Notes: generated by a model from the sequence alone, not told the origin. DNA of 64,000 nucleotides from Kocuria soli (GCF_003797835.1 NZ_RKMF01000014.1:1-64000), one strand, 5' to 3'; numbered from the stretch's first letter, positions 9,143-21,675 are shown. A program made the numbers and translations.

Positions 9143-9772
9143 CTATGCGTGCCGTTGCCGGTGCGCACGACGCACGAACTCCGAGTGCAACGTGAGGTCA
9201 TGCGTGAGCTCGGGATGGAAGGACATGCCGATCACCTGATCGGTGGCCACCGCGACGACGGCGCCCGCCCCCTGCGGAGAGCTCCCGCGACGTGCGATCA
9301 CCCGGACATCGCCACCCACGGCCGTCACCTCCGGGGCCCGGATGAAGGCGGCATCGACCTTACCGAAGGCGGTGCTGACCTCTTCCCTGGACGAATCGAC
9401 CTGCCGTCCGAACGCGTTGCGCCGGACGGTGACGGGGAGAACTCCCAACGACGTCTGACCGGGCGCGGGGTCCTCGATGCGTTCGGCCAGCAGGATCAGC
9501 CCGGCGCACGTGGCCAGGACTGGCACCCCGGAGGTGATCAGTTCCGCGAGCGGGTCCCGCATCCTGAAGCGCCTGAGCAGTCGGTCCATCGTGGAGGACT
9601 CACCCCCGGGAAGAACCACGCCGTGCCATGGGCCAGAAGACAGTGCCGCCGCAGACCGCACGGGTACTGGTTCGGCACCCAGCTCACGCAACATCTCCAC
9701 GTGTTCGGCGACACCGCCCTGCAGGGCCAGGACAGCTATGCGCGGCACCCCGGTGATGCCCGGGTTCACCAC
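9143..9772 (-). CDS. pdxT: pyridoxal 5'-phosphate synthase glutaminase subunit
   Basis: A 209-residue class I glutamine amidotransferase-like enzyme that supplies ammonia to Pdx[14 protein letters not shown] (54-66), the nucleophile Cys89 in [10 protein letters not shown] and the His-Glu pair of the triad in SFHPELTHD are intact. The first ATG at 9772 overlaps the 3' end of pdxS by seven bases, so the two are translated together. The encoded complex makes PLP from ribose 5-phosphate, glyceraldehyde 3-phosphate and glutamine. Confidence 0.95.
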   Translation of the reverse strand: MVNPGITGVPRIAVLALQGGVAEHVEMLRELGAEPVPVRSAAALSSGPWHGVVLPGGESSTMDRLLRRFRMRDPLAELITSGVPVLATCAGLILLAERIEDPAPGQTSLGVLPVTVRRNAFGRQVDSSREEVSTAFGKVDAAFIRAPEVTAVGGDVRVIARRGSSPQGAGAVVAVATDQVIGMSFHPELTHDLTLHSEFVRRAHRQRHA

Positions 9773-10671
9773 CCGCGTTCTGCGAGCCGGTGCGGCGCGG
9801 GGAGGTCCGCCACGTTGATGCCCACCATGGCGTCCCCCAGTCCACGGGAGGCTGCGGTCACAGCGGCCGGGTCGTCGTACTGCGCCGTGGCGGCCACGAT
9901 CGCCTCGGCCCGCTGGGCGGGGTTGCCGGACTTGAAGATCCCGGAGCCCACGAACACCCCATCAGCCCCGAGCTGCATCATCATGGCCGCATCGGCCGGG
10001 GTTGCCACGCCACCCGCGGTGAACAGGACCACGGGGAGCTTTCCGGTCTCCGCGACCTCCCGGACGATCTCGTACGGGGCCTGCAACTCCTTGGCGGCCA
10101 CGAACAGTTCGTCGGGGTTGGAGCGCAACGTGGCCTGCAGATCGGCGATCTGTTTCCGGATGGTTCGGATGTGCTTGGTGGCTTCCGAGACGTCGCCCGT
10201 TCCCGCCTCGCCCTTGGAGCGAATCATCGCCGCACCTTCGGCAAGCCGCCGCAGGGCTTCCCCGAGATTGGTCGCCCCGCACACGAACGGCACGGTGAAG
10301 GAGTGCTTGTCGATGTGGTTGACGTAGTCCGCGGGGCTGAGGACCTCGGACTCGTCGATGTAGTCCACTCCCAGCTCTTGCAGGATCTGGGCCTCCACGA
10401 AGTGCCCGATCCTCGCCTTAGCCATGACAGGAATGGACACGGCCTCGACGATCCCGTCGATCAGGTCGGGGTCGGACATGCGGGCCACCCCGCCCTGCGC
10501 TCGGATGTCCGCGGGGACCCGGTCCAATGCCATGACGGCGACGGCGCCCGCATCTTCCGCGATCTTGGCCTGCTCGGCCGTGACCACGTCCATGATCACC
10601 CCGCCCTTGAGCATCTCGGCCAGGCCGCGCTTGACGAGGGGAGATCCGGTGGTTGCTGTGGAATCAGTCAT
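9766..10671 (-). CDS. pdxS: pyridoxal 5'-phosphate synthase lyase subunit
   Basis: About 301 residues, with the highly conserved PdxS core: [17 protein letters not shown] at the N-terminus, [28 protein letters not shown] and the C-terminal [15 protein letters not shown] phosphate-binding region. It condenses ribose 5-phosphate, triose phosphate and ammonia into PLP in a dodecamer. The start is uncertain: ATG codons at 10680 and 10671 are both possible and neither has a good Shine-Dalgarno, which suggests a leaderless transcript. It is divergent from the MocR-type regulator pdxR across a 94-bp spacer that holds symmetrical elements. Confidence 0.95.
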   Translation of the reverse strand: MTDSTATTGSPLVKRGLAEMLKGGVIMDVVTAEQAKIAEDAGAVAVMALDRVPADIRAQGGVARMSDPDLIDGIVEAVSIPVMAKARIGHFVEAQILQELGVDYIDESEVLSPADYVNHIDKHSFTVPFVCGATNLGEALRRLAEGAAMIRSKGEAGTGDVSEATKHIRTIRKQIADLQATLRSNPDELFVAAKELQAPYEIVREVAETGKLPVVLFTAGGVATPADAAMMMQLGADGVFVGSGIFKSGNPAQRAEAIVAATAQYDDPAAVTAASRGLGDAMVGINVADLPAPHRLAERGW

Positions 10672-10690
10672 GACGATCATGCTCGCCCGG

Positions 10691-10741
10691 TGACTGGTTC
10701 AGCTCAAGATCCACTTGAGGCCTCCTTGAATGGACCAGTGA
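10691..10741. promoter_or_regulatory. pdxS-pdxR divergent control region with nested inverted repeats
   Basis: Two layers of symmetry are visible. A perfect inverted repeat CTCAAG-N5-CTTGAG occupies 10703-10719. An imperfect pair (TGACTGGTTCA at 10691-10701 and TGGACCAGTGA at 10731-10741, 9 of 11 matching) surrounds it. MocR-type PdxR proteins bind such divergent spacers and respond to PLP. Assigning this site to PdxR is inference. Confidence 0.5.
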
Positions 10742-10765
10742 GCGGATTGCGACCACACTGGGAAC

Positions 10766-12247
10766 ATGACAGCGCGCGCAGCCACGGACGTGAGCCTGAC
10801 CTTGGACCGCACCGACCACCGCTCGTTGCCGGTCCAGGTGGCCGACGCACTCCGCGCGCAGATCACCTCGGGTGTTCTGGCACCCGGAGAGTCGGTGCCG
10901 TCCACCCGTCACCTCTCCGAACGTCTCGGCATTTCCCGTGGCACGGTCGTCACCGCCTACGACCAGCTCCTGGGCGAGGGCTACCTGCAAGCCTCGCAAG
11001 GGCAACCGACCGTGGTGCACCCGGCACTGAACAAGATTCATCCCCGGTTCTCGGGGCAGCCGAAGTCAGCGGGAACACAAAACAGCTTTCGGAACACCGA
11101 CGGCGCAACCGCCCTCACCGATACAGACACCCAGTCCCTCGTCGACCTGCGGCCCGGGCAACCCGATTCCAGCCGTGTGGCGGGGCCCGCCTGGCGAGCC
11201 GCCTGGCGTCACGCAGCCGCCCAACCCACGGACCTCTCCCCCGCACCGATCGGTCTTGATCTCTTGCGTGAGGCAGTAGCCGAACACCTGCGTTTGATGC
11301 GCGCGCTGCCGGTGCCGGCGTCGTCGCTGGTGGTCACGGCGGGTGCGCGGGAAGGACTGACCCTCCTGTTGGCGGCCACGGCACGACGCAACGGACGGGC
11401 CCAGTTGCGCGTGGGCCTGGAAGCTCCCGGGCACCCGGGGCTTCGGGAGGTGCCGAGCACGCACGGTCACACGGTGGTGCCCTGCCCAGTGGACCGGAAC
11501 GGCCTACGAGTGGACCAGTTGCCCACGGGCCGCAATGCCCCCGACGTCCTGGTGGTCACCCCGAGCCATCAGTACCCTCTGGGAGGGTCGCTCACCTTGG
11601 AACGGCGACTCGAACTCCTGGACTGGGCACACCGCTGGGACGTCCTGCTGGTCGAGGACGATTTCGATTCAGAGTTGCGGTACGTCGGATCACCGCTGCC
11701 CACGTTGTCCGCCCTCGACGCCTTGGGTGAGCAGGTTGCGCTGCTTGGCACCTTTTCCACGCTGCTCACGCCGTCCTTGGCCACGGGGTACGTGACAGCA
11801 CCGGAAAATTTGCTCCCGGCGGTGCGGCACATCCGTGAAACCCTCGGCGTCCCGGTGGCTGCGATCACCCAGTTCGCGCTCGCTCACCTTTTGTCCTCGG
11901 GGCAGGTCCGGCGGCACACTCAACGCATGCGCACCGAGTACCGACGACGCCGGGACGCTGTGCAGGCGGTGTTTTCGGAGGCCACGCACGCCCAACTTGT
12001 CCCGATGCACGGGGGTATCGACGCCGTGATTCACACGGATCGACCGGAACAGGACGTCATCGCGGCCTGCCGGGAACGCGGCTTGGTGGTCGGTGGCCAG
12101 TCCGAGTACTGGACCTGGGGCGACGGCAAGGTATCACCGACTGGGGATCGTGGACACGGGGTGGTTGTCGGGTTTGCCCGCCCGGACGACAGCGATTTCC
12201 AACGGGTATTGCCCGTCTTACTGGAGGTTTGTGATCGACCGGAGTGA
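10766..12247 (+). CDS. pdxR: MocR-type transcriptional regulator PdxR (GntR HTH plus aminotransferase-like domain)
   Basis: A 493-residue chimera. An N-terminal winged helix of the GntR family lies at about residues 20-85 (LRAQITSGVLAPGESVPSTR, LGISRGTVVTAYDQLLGEGY). After a linker, a fold-type I aminotransferase-like domain starts near residue 120 and runs to the end (TPSHQYPLGGSLTLERR, VLLVEDDFDSELRY). In this family PLP binds the C-terminal domain and the protein activates pdxST when PLP is low. The divergent position next to pdxST supports the name directly. The ATG at 10766 has little Shine-Dalgarno sequence, consistent with a short or absent leader. Confidence 0.9.
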   Translation: MTARAATDVSLTLDRTDHRSLPVQVADALRAQITSGVLAPGESVPSTRHLSERLGISRGTVVTAYDQLLGEGYLQASQGQPTVVHPALNKIHPRFSGQPKSAGTQNSFRNTDGATALTDTDTQSLVDLRPGQPDSSRVAGPAWRAAWRHAAAQPTDLSPAPIGLDLLREAVAEHLRLMRALPVPASSLVVTAGAREGLTLLLAATARRNGRAQLRVGLEAPGHPGLREVPSTHGHTVVPCPVDRNGLRVDQLPTGRNAPDVLVVTPSHQYPLGGSLTLERRLELLDWAHRWDVLLVEDDFDSELRYVGSPLPTLSALDALGEQVALLGTFSTLLTPSLATGYVTAPENLLPAVRHIRETLGVPVAAITQFALAHLLSSGQVRRHTQRMRTEYRRRRDAVQAVFSEATHAQLVPMHGGIDAVIHTDRPEQDVIAACRERGLVVGGQSEYWTWGDGKVSPTGDRGHGVVVGFARPDDSDFQRVLPVLLEVCDRPE

Positions 12248-12416
12248 CACGGGAACAAGAAGCTGCCGGGCCTCGAACGGTTGCCGTGCCGGTCTGGGCC
12301 TGGAATCAACTTTTCGGTGACCACCCACGGCGGTTCTCACTCGCCAAGACGGGTGTACGCGCGATATTTTGCACTCTGACCGCACAACCGCAAATCGATG
12401 AACGGACAGCAACATC

Positions 12417-12992
12417 ATGCAGGACCTGATGACCCATCGGTTGATTCTGCATCCCCTGACCGAGGCCGAAGCCACGGCCGTCATCCGCGCGGGCGTCCGC
12501 AGCCCCGGCTACCCGTCAGCGGCGAACATCGAAGCCGCCGCAGATTTCCTGACGATCCACCGCTTCCGGGGCAACCCTCACCCGTTCGGCACTTACGAAA
12601 TCCGGCTGCGGGACTCGGGTCGACCCGTGGGCACCGCCGGGTTCAACCGACCCCTGGACGAGGACGGCATGACCACCATCCGGTACGAGGTCGCCGAATC
12701 GGCACAAGGCCTGGGTTACGCGACCGAAGCCGCCCGGGCCCTGCTCAAGATCGCCCACCTCAAGGGTGCCCGCATGATCCGCGGCAGCGCCCACCGGGAC
12801 AACGTGGCTTCCCAGAAGGTCATGGAAGGCGCCGGCATGGTCTTCTCCTTCGCGGATGACCACGAACGGTTCTACTCCACGGATTGGGAGAACCAGTCGG
12901 AGGCCCCTTCCGCGGAGAGCCTCGGGTCTGCGACACCAGGCATCGGGACGGGGGCTGCCGTCAGCACTCGACCACGTTCACGCCAACGCTGA
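12417..12992 (+). CDS. GNAT family N-acetyltransferase (RimJ/RimL-like)
   Basis: A 191-residue protein with an acetyl-CoA binding GNAT domain over residues 1-150: THRLILHPLTEAEA at the N-terminus, the ESAQGLGYATEAARALLK pyrophosphate loop and AHRDNVASQKVMEGAGM. The last 35 residues are Ser/Pro/Arg-rich and unrelated to the domain. They run into the 3' end of the convergent sdaA (32-bp tail-to-tail overlap). The 169-bp stretch upstream holds no recognisable gene. Substrate unknown. Confidence 0.8.
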   Translation: MQDLMTHRLILHPLTEAEATAVIRAGVRSPGYPSAANIEAAADFLTIHRFRGNPHPFGTYEIRLRDSGRPVGTAGFNRPLDEDGMTTIRYEVAESAQGLGYATEAARALLKIAHLKGARMIRGSAHRDNVASQKVMEGAGMVFSFADDHERFYSTDWENQSEAPSAESLGSATPGIGTGAAVSTRPRSRQR

Positions 12993-14388
12993 CGGCCAGA
13001 CCGCCGCGCGCGGTCTCCTTGTACTTCTCGGACATGTCGGCACCCGTCGCGCGCATGGTCTCGATCACCTGATCCAGGCTGACGTGCGTGGGCCCGTCCT
13101 CGAACAGGGCCATCCGCGCCGCGTTGACCGCCGTCACGGCAGCGATCGCGTTGCGTTCGATGCACGGCACCTGCACCAACCCGCCCACCGGGTCGCAGGT
13201 CAGTCCCAGGTGATGCTCCATGGCGATTTCCGCGGCGTTCTCCACCTGCTCGGGGGTCCCGCCCATGACCTGAGCCAGTCCCGCGGCGGCCATCGACGAC
13301 GCCGACCCCACCTCACCCTGGCACCCCACCTCTGCACCCGAGATCGAGGCCTTCTCCTTGATGAGGGCTCCGATGGCACCGGCCGCCAGCAGGTAGTCCG
13401 CCACGATCTCGGCGCGCGGTCGCGCCTCGGGCCCGCGGGCCGCGGCGGTGTAGTGGGTGGCGTAGAACAGGACGGCCGGCACGATCCCCGCTGCCCCGTT
13501 GGTCGGCGCGGTGACGATCCGCCCGCCGGACGCGTTCTCCTCGTTGACCGTGAGCGCCACCAGGTTGACCCATTCGACCCAGTACTGGGAGTCGAAGGTG
13601 GTGTCCATGGCCTTGAGCCTGGCGTACCACTCCGGTGCCCGTCGTCGCACCGCAAGACCCCCGGGGAGGCAACCGGAACGGCGCAGGTTCGAGTTCTTGG
13701 ACTCCTCCATCACCGCGGCGATTTCCGCCAGCCCGTCCAGCACCTCCCGCTCCGGACGCCGTGCACACTCGTTGGCCAGGGCGAGTTCGGCCACGGTCAG
13801 GTCGTTCTCCGCGCAGAGCCGCAAGAGGTCGGTGGCCTCTGAGTACGGGTACGGCACCGCGACGTGGTCGGAATCGGCCATGGGATCGGCCCCCTCCACC
13901 GGATCCACGACGACGAACCCGCCCCCGCAGGAATAGGCCGTACGTTCCCCGATCACCTTGCCGTCACCGTCGAAGGCCCTGAACCACATGCCGTTCGGGT
14001 GGTACGGCAGCAGCGTCAGCGGTCGCTGCACGATGTCGCCTTCGTGGAAGTCCAACCGGAGCGGTTCCGTGACGCCCTCCACCGCCGAGGCCAGCTGCAA
14101 GGGTTCACCCGCCTCCAACGCTTCGCGCCGCCGGTCGACGGTCTCGGGGGAGATCAGCTCCGGCCGGTACCCCTCGAGCCCCAGGAGCACAGCGGTGAAC
14201 GTGCCGTGTCCCTTGCCCGTGGAGGACAGCGAACCGTAGAGGTCGACCCCCACCGTGGCCACGCGCTCCAGCAACCCGTCCCCGACCAGATCGGTGACGA
14301 AATCGGCTGCAGCGCGCATGGGGCCCACCGTGTGAGAGGAGGACGGCCCCACGCCGATGCTGAAGAGATCGAAGACACTGACGACCAC
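12961..14388 (-). CDS. sdaA: L-serine ammonia-lyase, single-chain iron-sulfur type
   Basis: A 475-residue one-polypeptide serine dehydratase that deaminates L-serine to pyruvate. The N-terminal beta domain begins VFDLFSIGVGPSSSHTVGPM. The C-terminal alpha domain carries the [4Fe-4S] cysteines in GCQGEVGSASS and GLTCDPVGGLVQVPC, plus one at the C-terminus. The start codon is GTG at 14388, 15 bp after the gcvH stop, with AGGCGGA upstream. It is therefore the last gene of the riboswitch-controlled glycine cleavage operon, so serine formed from glycine could be drained to pyruvate in the same response. Its 3' end overlaps a convergent GNAT gene. Confidence 0.95.
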   Translation of the reverse strand: MVVSVFDLFSIGVGPSSSHTVGPMRAAADFVTDLVGDGLLERVATVGVDLYGSLSSTGKGHGTFTAVLLGLEGYRPELISPETVDRRREALEAGEPLQLASAVEGVTEPLRLDFHEGDIVQRPLTLLPYHPNGMWFRAFDGDGKVIGERTAYSCGGGFVVVDPVEGADPMADSDHVAVPYPYSEATDLLRLCAENDLTVAELALANECARRPEREVLDGLAEIAAVMEESKNSNLRRSGCLPGGLAVRRRAPEWYARLKAMDTTFDSQYWVEWVNLVALTVNEENASGGRIVTAPTNGAAGIVPAVLFYATHYTAAARGPEARPRAEIVADYLLAAGAIGALIKEKASISGAEVGCQGEVGSASSMAAAGLAQVMGGTPEQVENAAEIAMEHHLGLTCDPVGGLVQVPCIERNAIAAVTAVNAARMALFEDGPTHVSLDQVIETMRATGADMSEKYKETARGGLAVSVGVNVVEC

Positions 14389-14403
14389 CCGTTTCCGCCT
14401 GTC

Positions 14404-14790
14404 TCAGTCCTCGTCGTCCTGAGCCGCCGCGTACTCCTCGGGGGTGAGCAGCTCCCCTTCGGACTCCACCTCGACCGTGAACAGCCAGGCCTGGCCGTAG
14501 GGGTCGGAATTGAGCATCGCGGGGTCATCGACGACGGCGTCGTTGGCCTCCACCACGGTTCCGGTGACGGGTGAATAGATCTCGGAGACGGACTTGGTGG
14601 ACTCGACCTCGCCGCAGACCTCCCCCGCGGTCACCGTGGTTCCGGCCTCCGGGAGGTCCACGTAGACGACGTCGCCCAGGGCGTCCACCGCGATCTGGGA
14701 GAGACCCACCTTGGCGGGCGTGGACGAGTCCACCCATTCGTGTTCGGCGGAGTAGCGGTAGTCCTTGTTGACCTTGTCAATGGCGCTCAT
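14404..14790 (-). CDS. gcvH: glycine cleavage system H protein
   Basis: A 128-residue lipoyl carrier of the glycine cleavage complex. The lipoylation site is Lys66 in GEVESTKSVSE, within the typical barrel-sandwich hybrid, and the HEWV start region is conserved. The ATG at 14790 has GAGAGGA upstream; the long open extension to 15033 is not protein-like. It lies 91 bp after gcvT and 15 bp before sdaA in the same operon. It shuttles the aminomethyl group from GcvP to GcvT. Confidence 0.95.
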   Translation of the reverse strand: MSAIDKVNKDYRYSAEHEWVDSSTPAKVGLSQIAVDALGDVVYVDLPEAGTTVTAGEVCGEVESTKSVSEIYSPVTGTVVEANDAVVDDPAMLNSDPYGQAWLFTVEVESEGELLTPEEYAAAQDDED

Positions 14791-14881
14791 CGTGGGTTCC
14801 TCTCGGTTCTGACCTGGGGTGATGGTGGGTGGATGGTGCGGATGGGGTGCGTCGGGTGGGCCCACCGGTGCCCGATGCGGC

Positions 14882-16038
14882 TCAGCGTGCTCTCTTGTAG
14901 AACGGGAGCTCGACCACGCGGAACGCCGTGGGCTTGCCGCGCAGATCGACCTCGAGCTCCGTCCCCGGTTCCGTGAGGTCCGGGGACACGAAGGCCAGGG
15001 CGATCGCGTGACCAAGGGTCGGGCTGGGCGCACCGGAGGTCACCTCACCCACGGGTTCACCGTTGTGGAGCACCGTGTACCCGGGGCGGGCAGCACGCTT
15101 GGTGTCATTGGCCAGGCCCACCAACTTGCGAGCCGGCCCGTTCTCCTTGATCTGCGCGAGCGCGTCCCGGCCCACGAACGCCTCCTTGGACTTCAGCGCC
15201 ACGACCATGCCGAGTCCCGCGCTGTAGGGGTCGATCTGCTCGGAGAGTTCGTGCCCGTGCAGCGGCATCCCCGCCTCCAGGCGGAGCGAGTCGCGCGAGG
15301 CCAGACCGCAGGGGACCAGTCCGTGTGCCTGGCCAGCTGATTCCAGCACAGTCCACAGCCGCTCGGCGGCGCCGTCGTCGTCCTGGGCGTCCACGTAGAT
15401 CTCGAAACCGTCCTCCCCCGTGTACCCGGTGCGGGCGAACTTGACCGGCAGCTCTCCGGAGGGGGTGTTCACCACGACGTCAACGATCGCGTAGTACCGC
15501 AGGGACGTGACGGCATCCGTGCTCTCGGGAGCAACGACCTCCAACAGGATCGCCTCCGACGCGGGGCCTTGGACCGCGATCAGCGCGGTAGCGGCGGTAC
15601 GGTCCTCGATCGTCACGTCGAAGACCTCACCGTCGAACCCCGTGGTCCGTTCACGCAGGGCGGCGAGCGCAGCGGGGGTGTTGGCCGCGTTGGGCACCAC
15701 CAGGAAGTCGTCGGCCCCGAGTCGGTAGGTGATGAGGTCATCGATCACCCCGCCCTGTTCGTTGCACAGCAGTGAGTACTTGGCCTTGCCGACCTCGATC
15801 GCGGACAGTCGCCCGACCAGGGCGTGGTCCAGGAAGGCCCCGGCATCGGGACCGGTCACGGAGATCTCACCCATGTGGGAGAGGTCGAAGATGCCCGCGG
15901 ATTCCCGGACCGCCTTGTGTTCGGCCACGTCCGACCCGTAACGCAAGGGCATCCACCAGCCGCCGAAATCGGTGAAGGAGGCACCCAGGCGTTCGTGGAC
16001 CGCGGTGAGCGGGGTGGGCTTCGATTCCTCGGTGTTCA

Positions 16039-16039
<1 letters not shown>
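14882..16039 (-). CDS. gcvT: glycine cleavage system aminomethyltransferase (T protein)
   Basis: A 385-residue T protein that transfers the methylene carbon from the H-protein lipoamide to tetrahydrofolate and releases ammonia. Typical blocks are FGGWWMPLRYGS, FDLSHMGEI, the folate-site RTGYTGEDGFEIYV and the C-terminal GEVTSGAPSPTLGHAIALAFV. The ATG at 16039 overlaps the gcvP stop in TGATG, so the 24-codon upstream extension of the frame is not used. It is the second gene of the riboswitch operon. Confidence 0.95.
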
Positions 16040-19008
<2,969 letters not shown>

Positions 19009-19062
19009 ACGGGACTCCCTCGTTCGTGGGGCCTCGCGCGAGCCCCATCCGGATCCTCCCCG

Positions 19063-19257
19063 CTCTGTCATGGAACCTGAGAGATTCAACGGGAAACTTC
19101 CCGTTTGCCCCGTCGGTGACGGCGTCCGCTCCATCAGGACCGGCCCGTACTTTCCAGAGTTGCCGAGCGTCCCGGTGCGGGTGCCTGAGAGTTTCCCGGG
19201 GAGGGATTGCTCCTACGGCGCCCCACGCAGTTTCCGCGGGGTCTCTCCCGGGAACGC
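19063..19257 (-). ncRNA. tandem glycine riboswitch
   Basis: On the minus strand two glycine aptamers follow each other. The first (19257 to about 19169) runs from GGGAGAGACC through CGCCGTAGGAGCAA to AAACTCTCAGGC. The second (about 19160 to 19063) begins CTCTGGAAAG, contains GACGGGGCAAAC and closes with AATCTCTCAGG and CAGAG. These are the conserved cores of the class, joined by the usual short linker. The RNA lies directly upstream of gcvP and presumably turns the operon on when glycine is abundant. A GC-rich hairpin at 19028-19046 lies between the second aptamer and the Shine-Dalgarno but has no U tract, so I cannot say whether control is transcriptional or translational. Confidence 0.93.
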
Positions 19258-19283
19258 TCGTCGGCATGTTCGTTTATGCGGTG

Positions 19284-19313
19284 AGCTTAGCGTGACGTGA
19301 GTCTCCGCACCAA
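19284..19313 (-). promoter_or_regulatory. candidate promoter of the gcvPTH-sdaA operon
   Basis: On the minus strand, TTGGTG (19313-19308) and TAAGCT (19289-19284) are separated by 18 bases. Initiation would fall about 20 bases before the first glycine aptamer. It sits between the riboswitch and the 3' end of the WYL regulator gene. Confidence 0.45.
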
Positions 19314-19325
19314 GGTCCGGGTCGG

Positions 19326-20282
19326 TCACCGGCTGCGCTCCACGGTGCGGGTCAGTCGCTCACTCATCGCGCTCATGGCGGCCACCAGCTCGGGTGGTTC
19401 GAGCACTTGGACGGGCATGGGCAGGGACACCAGGCGGAACGCCACCCAGTCGAACTCCTCCGTGAACGTGGTCAGCACACAGCTGCCCGGCCCCTCGGCT
19501 TCCAAGGTCCCCACCTCGGCCGGAATCACGGCGACGACCTCCTCCCGCGATGCCAGGAACCGCACACGTACCCGGGTCGTTCGAGCCCCTTGGGACACCG
19601 CTTGGCGCAGGTGCTCCTGGATGTCCGGGGTGGGCCGGGCGGTGTAACGGAACGTGGTGACCCGCGCGGATTCGATCCGGTCCAGACGGAAGGTGCGCCA
19701 GTCATCACGGTCCAGGTCCCAGGCGAACAGGTACCAGTTCCGCCCCATGGACAGGACCCGGTACGGCTCCACGCGGCGTCGCGTGGCGGCTCCGTCCCGT
19801 GCCACGTAGTCCAGCCGCAGCTGGACCTGCCCGCGGACCCCCTGGGCCAGAACCAGCAGGGTCTCCAGTTGGACGGGTGGGACACCCGTGAGCACGACGT
19901 CGACGGCGGCCCCCACGGTTGCGATCTGATCCTTGATGGATTGGTGCACCAACTGTTCCAGGTGGGCCAGGGACCTGACCGCCACCTCGTCCAGGCCCGT
20001 GATGCCGGACGCCGCAGCCAAACGCAGCCCAACCCCCACGGCCACGGCTTCGTCCGCCTCCAGCAGCAGGGGCGGGAGACGTTGCCCGGCACCCAATTGG
20101 TAGCCGCCGCCGTGGCCCTTCTCGGACAGCACGGGATAGCCCAGGTCTCGCAGGCGTTCGATGTCACGGCGCAATGACCGCGTGGTGACGCCGAGTTCGT
20201 CCGCCAGGCTCTGTCCGGTCCACACCGGTCGGGCCTGCAGGAGGGTCAACAGGCGCAGGGCACGTCGGGTCGTGTCGCTCAT
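19326..20282 (-). CDS. YafY/DeoR-type transcriptional regulator with WYL domain
   Basis: A 318-residue regulator with an N-terminal winged helix (LLQARPVWTGQSLADELGVTTRSLRRDIERL, residues about 13-45). The WYL ligand domain follows, visible as VEPYRVLSMGRNWYLFAWDLD around residues 168-190, then a C-terminal WCX extension. WYL proteins sense nucleic acids or small ligands; here the effector is unknown. It is divergently transcribed from two DinB-fold genes 109 bp away, which it may regulate. Confidence 0.88.
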   Translation of the reverse strand: MSDTTRRALRLLTLLQARPVWTGQSLADELGVTTRSLRRDIERLRDLGYPVLSEKGHGGGYQLGAGQRLPPLLLEADEAVAVGVGLRLAAASGITGLDEVAVRSLAHLEQLVHQSIKDQIATVGAAVDVVLTGVPPVQLETLLVLAQGVRGQVQLRLDYVARDGAATRRRVEPYRVLSMGRNWYLFAWDLDRDDWRTFRLDRIESARVTTFRYTARPTPDIQEHLRQAVSQGARTTRVRVRFLASREEVVAVIPAEVGTLEAEGPGSCVLTTFTEEFDWVAFRLVSLPMPVQVLEPPELVAAMSAMSERLTRTVERSR

Positions 20283-20391
20283 GGATTCATCATGGCCTTT
20301 TCAGAGGACAAAAAGTGACCTATGACCGAGCGAACCTGGTGGTGTCCGGGGCGCAAGGGCCGCCCGGTTCGCATTCGGAGGAGCGACACCG

Positions 20392-20961
20392 ATGAACACC
20401 CAGATCGACACCCTGACCGCCGTCGTCGAGCAGTTCGAGATCCACTGGAAGCACCAGTTGGAATCGCGACTCTCCGCCTTGACGGATGACGAGTACTTCT
20501 TCGACCCCACCCACGACCGTTCCGCCTGGACCGTCCACTCCCGCGATCACAAAGGGGCTGCCGTTCAGGGCGGATCAGGTGAGATGGTGATCGACTTCGA
20601 GTTCCCGGAACCGGACCCCGCGCCGTTCACCACGATCGCCTGGCGGCTCGGACACGTGATCGTCGGTGTGCTGGCCGTTCGCAACCACGACCACCTGGGC
20701 GCCCCGGAGGCCTCCTACATGACCTGGGACTACTCGCCCACGGCCGCCGGGGCGATCGAACAGCTGGAGCACGAGCTGGACGTCTGGTTCAGCGGCATCC
20801 GCAGTTTCGACGCCGATCGCCTGGCGGCTCCGTGTGGTCCGGCGGAAGGCGAATGGGCCGACCGCCCCATGCTGAGCCTGATCCTGCACATCAACCGAGA
20901 ACTCATCCACCACCTGTCCGAGGTCTCGCTGTTGCGTGATCTCTACGCCCACACCCGCTGA
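20392..20961 (+). CDS. DinB/maleylpyruvate isomerase-fold protein, 189 aa
   Basis: A four-helix DinB-superfamily protein with metal-ligand candidates in TTIAWRLGHVIVGVL (near residue 88) and LILHINRELIHHLSEVSLLRDLY at the C-terminus. The pattern is that of the actinobacterial DinB_2 set. GGAGGAG lies eight bases before the ATG. It is the first of two DinB-fold genes in tandem (55-bp gap) and is divergent from the WYL regulator. Likely a thiol-dependent (mycothiol) transferase or hydrolase; the substrate cannot be read from the sequence. Confidence 0.75.
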   Translation: MNTQIDTLTAVVEQFEIHWKHQLESRLSALTDDEYFFDPTHDRSAWTVHSRDHKGAAVQGGSGEMVIDFEFPEPDPAPFTTIAWRLGHVIVGVLAVRNHDHLGAPEASYMTWDYSPTAAGAIEQLEHELDVWFSGIRSFDADRLAAPCGPAEGEWADRPMLSLILHINRELIHHLSEVSLLRDLYAHTR

Positions 20962-21016
20962 ACCCGAACGCACCGAACATTCAACCTGTGTCAACAACCC
21001 ATCAATAGGAGCAGTC

Positions 21017-21628
21017 ATGCCGTTCTTCACCCGTCAAGTCACCACCGAAAAAGATGCCCTGGCTGCGTACGCAGCTCAACAGATCCACCAGCTCGCCACC
21101 ACCCTGATTGGTCTGGACGACGAACAGATCCGAGCCACGCCCACGGCCAGCGACATGAGCCTGGCCTCCCTGGCCAGACACTGCCTGTACGTGGGCAACG
21201 ACGGGCTACTGGCCACCACTGTCGACCCCTCAAGGGCTGAGACACACGGCACGGGCGACATCTCCGCGGGTGAACCACTGGCCGCGGGCATCCGCCCGGA
21301 GGACACCTCGGAGAGCCTCATCGAGGCACTCGAGGACATGGCCCGATGGGTGGAGAATCTGGTCCCCACACTGGACATGGATTCTCGGGTGGAGAAGCCG
21401 GACGCTCCCTGGTATCCGCAGGACCTCGAATCGTGGCCCATGCGGTGGGTGGTACTGCACTACGTCGAGGAATACGCCCGTCACGCGGGTCACGCCGACA
21501 TCATCCGCCAATCGATCGACGGAAAAATCGCCTACGAACTCAATGCCCTGGCCGATGGCGAACCGTGGCCGCCAGAGGACTGGGGCAAGGAATGGGATGC
21601 GTGGATCGAGGGACGGCAGGGCGACTGA
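21017..21628 (+). CDS. DinB family protein (DUF664-like), 203 aa
   Basis: A second DinB-fold protein, of the DUF664 subgroup. SLASLARHCLYVGN carries the first His (near residue 58), and WVVLHYVEEYARHAGHADIIRQ (about 140-160) carries the other two metal-ligand candidates. The C-terminus ends in WPPEDWGKEWDAW. The ATG at 21017 has AGGAG six bases upstream and is preferred to the open frame from 20936. It is probably co-transcribed with the DinB-like gene before it and followed by a strong hairpin. Confidence 0.78.
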   Translation: MPFFTRQVTTEKDALAAYAAQQIHQLATTLIGLDDEQIRATPTASDMSLASLARHCLYVGNDGLLATTVDPSRAETHGTGDISAGEPLAAGIRPEDTSESLIEALEDMARWVENLVPTLDMDSRVEKPDAPWYPQDLESWPMRWVVLHYVEEYARHAGHADIIRQSIDGKIAYELNALADGEPWPPEDWGKEWDAWIEGRQGD

Positions 21629-21675
21629 GGTTTTCATCTCCTGCCCTCCACCTTCGCCCACAGAGGTTCGATAAT

